Assembly: GCA_027625915.1 (NCBI GenBank)
Contig: JANTQA010000057.1
Location: 1,364,001-1,428,000, forward strand
Reading direction: 5' to 3'
Source of the DNA: Anaeramoeba flamelloides
Taxonomy: Eukaryota; Metamonada; Anaeramoebidae
Length of the DNA stretch: 64,000 nucleotides
Program-made: the position numbers and the translations under genes
Shown: piece by piece, positions 56,830 to 64,000 of the stretch
Numbering within the stretch: position 1 is the first letter of the stretch
How the letters are laid out: each line of letters starts with the position of its first letter
The notes under the pieces: generated by a model
Databases searched by the model: none
What the model saw: the letters and a program-made list of their open reading frames with translations, nothing else
Told to the model about the DNA's origin: nothing

Positions 56830-59800
56830 TTTAAATACAATAACGATGCACCGTTTGTTTAATTTCTGTTTACCAAAATCGTTTTTAAAATTAGATATTT
56901 TTTTCACAAAAAGTGAAAATCAAAAAGTTTTAAAATTATTCATCACCAAACAACAATGTGGAATTTGTTTTGACAGAATACTTTTTTAAAACACCTACCT
57001 TTCACCTTTTGAAAATTACTGCCCGTTTTTTAGCTTTTTAACTGTTTTATTTATTATTGTTTTTTTTGAAGTATTGAAGGCAATACTTTGATAAAAATGA
57101 TCACTTTAACCTTCTTGTTTTAATATTTTACTTATATATATCTATATTATATTCGGAAAATATCAAAAAAAAAATGAAAAGAAAAAACCTTTAAAACCTT
57201 CTAAAAAACATTATTTTGGGAATATTTTGGTAACAAATTATATTATATACAGTAAAAAAAAATATTTTTTTTATATTAATTTATTCATTACTTGATAAAA
57301 TTAAAAAAAAATAGATCAATTCTTAAATTAATAATAATAAATTCAAGAATAAGCATATTGAATATAAATGAATTCCAATTGTATTGGGAATTATTAATAA
57401 TATTTAAATATGTTTAATAATTTTTATTTTTATTTTCTTTTTTTATTATTTTTTTTATTTTTTTATTTTCTTTTGACAAGAAAACTAAAATTCAATTTTT
57501 GAAAAAAAAAAAAAAGAGAGAGAGCATTATTTATTTAGAAAACAAATATATAATTAGAATAACTTTTTTATGAGATGTTAAAAATTATATCTTACAATGT
57601 TTTTTTTTTTTTTTGAACCAACAGTGATCAAAATAAAGCTTGCACAACGGCTATAATGCGTGTTTCAAAATATTATCCTTGATTTTTTTTATTCTTGTAC
57701 CAAGGCAACATCCAATCTACTAACAAATAGTATACCTAAGTTCAAATTAATTTTGAAAGTAAAGGTCTGGTTATTTTTAGTAAAATTTAGATTATTCATG
57801 CAAATAGTTGAAAATTTTCCATAATATTTCCCTAAAACCCAAAAAACACTAAAAATGGAAAACTGATCATATACCTTCCATTACAAAAATTAAAAAAACT
57901 AAATGAAAAAATAAAAATTAATAAAATTTCCATTTAACTTTTTCTTGAAATCATTTTTTGCCAAAATCATTGAATTCAAACTTGAAATTATGTATATTTT
58001 TATAAACAATATCTTGTTTTAACTCATTTTCTGTAATAAATTCTAAATTATGGGAATTTTATTTTCACAAAAGGTTTTAATTTAGTCTTCAAATGTTTTT
58101 TTTATTTTTAAATGGTAAAATTAAAAAAAAAGTTCAACTAAAAAGATAAACTCTCTGGAAAAATATTATAATTTAATACATTAACTTATTCTTTAATTTC
58201 AAATTTATTCAACACCAATTTTTAAAAAAAAAAATAAAAAAGTACACAGTAATTTTAAAAATATTTTGGATATTCAAAAGTTGAGAGTGTTTTTATTCTA
58301 AAAAATTTTATCCCAGTGGTTAATTGAATTAAGTATAAAGCTAGATTTCGAAAAATATTAATTAGAAAAAAATAGTGCTTAATTTTATTAAGGATATATT
58401 CTCAATTTTTTTGGAATTTTTTTGTTTTTTTTATGAATAAAATTTTCAAAAAAATTAACTCTATTTTTTGAGATAAATTTTGCAATTTGATCCTTCATTT
58501 TTAGAATTTCTTTTTAAATAATAAAACTTTAAGAAACCAATATCATATTTTTTAGGGTATATTATTGGTTTCTTTGGTTGGTTAATGTATTGGTCAACTA
58601 GAACAAAAAAACACGCTTTTTATTTTGAAACACGAATTATATTTTTTTGCACGGGTTATTTTGACTACAGTAGCTTGAAAATTAAATATTTTTTCCCTTT
58701 TTAGAAGTTGATTTAAAAAAGAAATGTCAATCTGAACCAAAAAAGAATTCAAGAAATAATTTTATGGTTAAAATAATTAAACTATCTTGGTTTTATTTTT
58801 GTTAAGAATTAATTTAAAAAAAAATTACTTTTCAATTACAGAAAATTTTATTTTAAGGAAGTAAGTACATTCTACCATTTTGAAAATTTTTAATTGTGGA
58901 AACATTACTGAAAAATAATTTTTGAGTGCCAACAGATATTGAAACTTTGAAACCAAAACACCATCCACTAGTCTATTTGTGAATGGAATCATAGTAATTC
59001 AGAGTTGAATCTTAATTTTTTCAATTTTTTGAACATTTTTTTTGATTCAATTTTTGGTTTTATTAAATAAAGTTTTGGATCTAGAAATGTGTTTATTCCA
59101 ATGATCGAAATTAACCAAACAGTAAACTAACAAAATATACCTGAAAGGGTGTGCATTTGAAACAAATATTTTCTTTTAGAATACCAAACACAAAAGATCA
59201 CCATTCCAAATATATTTGCTGAAATCAAGAATGAAAAAAAAAAAAATCGATAAAAGCCTATTTTTGAAGATTATTTTTCTTTATCTTCTTAGTTTGCATG
59301 AATAAAAACTATTTTTTTCCTTGAATTTCTTGCCCCATTACTATTTATTATTATTTTACAAAACCTTTTCTGAAAAATTTGCTTTCAAAATTCTTTTTTA
59401 AAATATTTTTCTCAAAAAAAGCCAAAACGAGGAATACTATTTCAAAAATTAAAATAAAGGGGTTGAATTCTTGGAATCAAAAAACAGTTACAAAAGATTC
59501 AAATCAAAATAATTCAGAAATTCAATAACAAATTTCAATCAGATTCAGAATTTTTTTGAGTTCTCATTTTAATGGAAAATAAATAATTATAAAATCAGAC
59601 GAATTTATCCAATAAACCCTCATTCTCAAGAAGAATTAAAAAAATCTCTGATTTTCTGAACCCAAACCAGAATTAGATGACATAAATCAAAAATAGGATT
59701 TTTAAATTCATTTTGGAAATTCTTTCAAAATAAACAGTAATTTGTTTATCAAAAATTTTCCAAATAAAATTTTTTCATAAAGAATTAAAAACAAAACCAA

Positions 59801-60697
59801 ATAAAGAATAAGTAATTGTATCAAATTTTACAGATAAGATTAGGAAATAAATGATTTTTATTTATTTTTTCTTGATCACTTTTTTCATTTTTTTGATTTG
59901 TGTTTTTTTGTTGGTATGAAAATATCTTATACTAGAATATATTCCACTCTAGTATTTAAGAAAATATCAATGCATTTGGCAAAAGAAATGATTTGAATAA
60001 TTCAGTTTCACATAAATGGTGGCACTCAAAAAATGAAATATGTACTTACCCCCTTAACTAAATAACAATTTTTTCAATCAATTCTATTGTTTTATTGATG
60101 AAATAAAAAAAATACCGAATCGAAAGTGAATTTTAATTAAAACAAATATGTGAAAACAAGAAGAGAAAATCCATATAAATATTTTAAGGGGGTAGCCACG
60201 GTAAAGGAAAATTTTTCACTTTTTTGGAATTCTGAAGAGGATCAGAAAATAACATTTTTTACTATGGTTGTACCTCATTGATTTTTATTATTTAAAGTAC
60301 TTCACTCATCAGATTTTTTAAATTTTTTTTTCAAAGTCTCAAAGAAATTGCCACAATAGAATGTTGAGTTGAATTGCTTAAAATAGTGTTTTGAATGTTG
60401 AATGACTTTTCTTTTATCCTTATCTCAACATTCTATTGTCGCATTTAATTTTATTTTTTTTTATTTTTTCATCATTTTTGAGATTTTTTTAATCCTGACA
60501 AAGCAATTAGAAATATTTTTTTATTAGTGGCATTTAGGATTAATGGATTTTGTTTAAAAAGAACAACAATATTACAATTGAGAGAATCATAAAAGGAAAT
60601 AAAAATAGGGACTTATATAGCTAGAAGATTCCAAAAAAAGAATAATTAAGTCAAATTATTACTTGTTAGGATTTTAAATCGTTGGGTTTAGTGGAAT
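56830..60697. other. Gene-poor, AT-rich, with dispersed repeats
   Basis: No gene recognised. Dispersed repeats: about 58400-58650 (partner 10440-10690) and about 58860-59030 (partner 740-905). A possible short element spans about 60029-60200 with ends TACTTACCCCCTTAA / TTAAGGGGGTAGCCA. The short MITE at 60349-60443 is listed separately. Confidence 0.45.
60349..60443. mobile_element. Short MITE, TGCCACAATAG family, copy 2
   Basis: A 95 bp segment begins TGCCACAATAGAATGTTGAG and ends CTCAACATTCTATTGTCGCA, nearly perfect inverted ends of ~20 bp. It pairs with 18179-18277. Confidence 0.68.
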
Positions 60698-60883
60698 ATG
60701 AGAAGTGAATATGATTATATGTTATCAAAGTTTAAACCAAAAAATAGCTATAAGTTTTATTCAAAGAATCTGAAATTGTCTTCTCCCAAAAAAAAAACTA
60801 AACCCCATTCCAAAAATTTGGACACATCTAAAATCAAAAATAGGGAAACAAAAACTCAATTTATGATATTCTTCCAAACGTAA
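60698..60883 (+). CDS. Hypothetical small basic protein, 61 aa
   Basis: ATG-initiated frame MRSEYDYMLSKFKPKNSYKF ... ending MIFFQT and TAA. It is strongly basic (KKKTKPHSKNLDTSKIK) and has a coding-like mix of residues, unlike most spurious frames here. No domain, no homologous neighbour and no visible splice site. It could be a real small gene or chance. Confidence 0.3.
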   Translation: MRSEYDYMLSKFKPKNSYKFYSKNLKLSSPKKKTKPHSKNLDTSKIKNRETKTQFMIFFQT

Positions 60884-63001
60884 TATAAAACCAGATTTAA
60901 GTAACATAGTATTAATGGTTTTTTAAGTAATCGTTTTCATCCAAATATAAGAAAACAATATAAAACAAAAAATCAAAACAAGTGTGTCCAAAAAAAAATG
61001 AAACGAGCTGAAATGAATGAGTTTGAACAAAAAATATATTGATAGATTTGTTAAAATTACACAAACAATGGTTGATCGATCAAATGATAAGATACCATGC
61101 ACCTATTGTATGGGGATTTTTCAATTTTAGAAACTCAACTGTAACCATCTATCAACCATCTATAAAAAAATTTCAGATCTAACTAAACAGATTAAGTAAC
61201 TAAAAAAAAGAAAATGAAAACAAAAACAAAAAAGACAAAAAATGAAATAGTTTGTTGAATTAAAATTAATTTCCAATTGGATGTAAATCATGTTATTGTT
61301 ATTTTTCCAACTGTTTAAACTGTGCCCAAATTAATCGAATTAAGTTTATTTTAATAAAAAAATAAAAAAAAAAAAAAAAAACTATTTTATCAATATAATC
61401 TCTTTTTTTTAATTGTTGAACATTACTAAAAAAAAAATATCAAATAATTTTTTTAAAAAAATTTTTAGAGAATCTACGATCACACGCCACTAAAATAAAT
61501 TGCTCTTATCTCATCTCTCTTAAATTTTTATCATGTCTTATGGTGTAGCTACTCCCTTAATGTATCATTAATACTAAATAAAAGTTCCATTTGAAAATAT
61601 ATTACATCTTTTTTTGATATCTTTTCAAGAATTTCCTGATTATACTGTTTCAAAATCAAGTGAAATTGTAAGAAACCCAATGAAATTTTTTAATTTTAAG
61701 AGAAAATCTATCAAAACCCCCTTCATAAAAATAACTTGAATCTTTAACACTGGGATCTTAAACTTTACCCAGATCTCAAAAATTTTCAATTAAAAAAGGT
61801 TATAGAAGTCAAAAAAAAAACCAATTTATTTCAACAAATAAATTTTTTGTTATATAAACCAGTTATCTTAAAGTGGTTAAGCAAAAAAAAAAGTTAAAAA
61901 AAAATTTGTTCTTAGTCTCAAATTTTAAGAGTATACCTAATATTCTAAACATTTTATGAAATTGCAAAGATAAATCTTATTCTCAAATTTTGATTATATT
62001 TAAATTGTATTTCAAAAATAAAAACAGTAAATTGTATGTTTTGCCAATAATAAAGTAGCCACCGAAGGTGAATTTTAAAAATATCAACTTTAGAATTAGT
62101 GTAAATTACAATATTTTGTGTTTACCTTTAATTGATTTTTTTATATAGAATTTGTTGAGAATAAAATATTGTCGATATTATTTGATAAACTTGTAGTTTT
62201 TTAAAAAAAAAATATTTTTTTACTTTGACCAAAAAAATTAAAATAATTTTTTTTAGTTAAGAATATGAATATTTGTTTTAAATTAAGAGACTAAAACTCT
62301 TAGGATATGAAAAAAATATAAAATTTTATGAAATATTTGATTTTATATTACAATTATTTTTTTTTTTTTTCAAAATATTGAACTGAGTGAATCAAAATAA
62401 CTTACAAATGAATATAAATATTATTTTTCTCTTGCAAAAATATTAAAAAAAAATATAAAAAATGATGCTATATTTTTCAGATCTACACCACTTAACATAT
62501 TCGATATTGTTTACCAAATATTGTTGTATTTGGATAAGCTTTTCTTTTCTGGATAGAAAAAAATAAGCTAAAACTAATGAAATATTTTGCAAAATTTATT
62601 AAAATAAAAATATAGAATGAAATGATTTAAAATGATGTTTTAAAGGGGTTTTTGAGAAATAAAAGTCAAATTAGAAAAGTGAAAATTTCAAGTTACTAAA
62701 AATATCAGATCACTTTATCTAAAAAAAAAATGGTACAAAAAAATGGTTTCTTTTGGTTTCAAGATCCTATCAATCAACTTTTTGAAATTAAAAAAAATAT
62801 TAAGTTTTCGAATTAAAAATTTTAGCTTTCTGTGAAGAAAATAATGACAATGAAAGTAGGTAATCATATAATAGGAGTTGGAAAAATTCAGTTTCGTTTT
62901 TACTTTTTTTTTAAATAATTGAAATGACAGAATTTGTACAAAAAATATTAGATCATTTTTTATTATTGTATTTGAATTTTTATTACGTTGGATGTTGATA
63001 G
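60884..63001. other. Non-coding, AT-rich; upstream of the acidic-protein exon
   Basis: Nothing recognised. The missing first exon of the gene at 63002 should lie here. A candidate ATG context at about 61534 (ATGTCTTATGGTGTAGC, after a GC-richer patch) could not be connected. Confidence 0.35.
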
Positions 63002-63428
63002 GAAACAATTTCACTCTTTTAATAGCCTACCAGACATCAACTGTTTTGAAGATGAAGTTTCAATACCAGATGAAAGTTTGGAACAAGTCTTAAAACAAAC
63101 ACTAGATGAAGGTACAGATGTACCTGAAAAGGATAAATTTTCTAGTGAAGTGAATAGATACGATCTTCAAAAATCCAATTCAAACTTGAAAATATCAGAA
63201 GAGGGAAAAAAGTTTTTTGTTTTGGGTTTAGTGTTTTTTAATAGTTTTTTCCCTCGAAAAACAACAATTGCTATTGCTTTTTTTAAAAAAAAAAAGGATC
63301 TGAATATATTTTTTTTTGAAGCTTTCAGCTTCACAAATAAATATATTCGATATTTTTTTTTAAAAAAATCAATAACTGCTGATATAAAAACCCCTTTTCT
63401 TCTTATTTTGTATATTACTGGATATTGA
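63002..63428 (+). CDS. Acidic hypothetical protein, internal or 3' exon
   Basis: Following an acceptor-like GATAG at 62997-63001 the frame reads KQFHSFNSLPDINCFEDEVS, then IPDESLEQVLKQTLDEGTDV, then PEKDKFSSEVNRYDLQKSNS to EEGKK, an acidic region with clear coding character. From about 63210 the frame turns Phe-rich until a stop at 63426, so the real exon probably ends near 63205-63215 by a weak donor, or reads through. A later block after TTTAG at ~63517 (ELCGFKNKVLITNDNINRVI) could be a following exon. No family recognised. Confidence 0.4.
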
Positions 63429-64000
63429 CTATTAAAATTAGAAATTTTAATTTTTTTTTTTGTTCGATTTTAACGTGGGGTATTAATTTTAAATAATATT
63501 TTTTCTCAACATTTAGAGAATTGTGTGGTTTTAAGAATAAAGTTTTAATAACTAATGATAATATTAATAGAGTTATTAATAATTGAAATATTGAACAAAC
63601 ATTATTAAAAATAATTTAGATCATTAAATTTTTTCTTATTTTTTAAAAAAAATAAAAAAGAAATTTTAAAAAATTACCCAACCCAATATAGAAGAAATAA
63701 TTTGCATTAACCATGTCCAAAGATTTCGACGATAACTTTTAATATATAAAAAAAAGATAGTTTTAGTATTGAAATACAACCAAAAAAATTGACCAATTAG
63801 AGATTAATTACAAACAATCTATAAACTTTTTTTTAATATTTTAATATGATTCAATTGGGAGAAGTCTGATTAATGTGTCAGAAGGATTGTTTCAAAATAA
63901 TTGGTAAAAAAAAAAGTTATTTTTTTTACTAAATATGTTAAATTAAATACTGAGATGTGGATTTTAGTTGTAAATTCTAATTTTTTATTATTTTTTAAGT
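63429..64000. other. Right edge, AT-rich
   Basis: No confirmed feature; possible downstream exon of the acidic-protein gene at about 63518-63585. Confidence 0.35.

Noticed and set aside
62715-63014. 99-codon minus-strand frame at the right end
   Set aside because: AT-rich, Phe/Lys-dominated, no ATG context or domain, and it overlaps the more convincing plus-strand exon.
1-64000. tRNA genes
   Set aside because: No convincing B-box (GGTTCGAATCC-like) with a paired acceptor stem was seen on either strand; a tRNAscan-SE run would settle it.

Overview
The window is nuclear DNA from a very AT-rich, intron-bearing eukaryote, most likely an amoeboid protist. The gene set supports this: a BEACH-WD40-FYVE protein of the ALFY type, a DOCK-family exchange factor, a Cdc20/Cdh1 APC/C activator, a TRIM-like B-box/filamin protein, ankyrin repeats, asparagine- and Glu-Lys-rich low-complexity tracts, and short GT...TAG introns. 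Long gene-poor stretches full of small inverted-repeat elements would fit a metamonad such as Anaeramoeba. That placement is inference; no rRNA or other marker gene is present.

Layout. 1-499 (minus): 5' end of an ankyrin-repeat gene running off the left edge. 1.9-3.3 kb: two adjacent non-autonomous transposon-like elements, one with TA and one with TTAA target duplications. 4.8-10.0 kb (minus): two coding blocks that I join into one TRIM-like gene (two B-boxes, coiled coil, two filamin-like repeats, SPRY-like end) across a ~3 kb intron. 12.0-12.5 kb (plus): small gene resembling RPA-interacting protein. 12.9-19.4 kb: gene-poor, with fold-back elements and one isolated GC-richer exon-like piece. 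19.4-30.7 kb (plus): a complete ALFY/WDFY3-like gene of three exons (3,565 codons). 31.8-37.9 kb (minus): a DOCK gene, convergent with the ALFY gene and lacking only its first small exon(s). 38-46.9 kb: repeat-rich, including the most unusual object in the window, an ~850 bp array of alternating hairpins at 40.4-41.25 kb. 46.9-47.5 kb (plus): lysine-rich protein of unknown function. 47.5-54.9 kb: gene-poor, many miniature elements, one nested in another. 54.9-56.8 kb (plus): a Cdc20/Fizzy-related gene, markedly GC-richer than everything around it. 56.8-64 kb: mostly non-coding, with a small basic ORF and part of an acidic-protein gene near the right edge.

How the genes relate. There is no operon logic. 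Recognisable functions are ordinary cytoplasmic and cell-cycle ones: PI3P-linked autophagy/membrane trafficking (ALFY-like), Rho-family GTPase activation (DOCK), APC/C control (Cdc20/Cdh1), TRIM-type scaffolding, and perhaps RPA handling. The rest is shaped by small DNA elements: at least five inverted-repeat families, several fold-back repeats and diverged dispersed repeats. No transposase was recognised.
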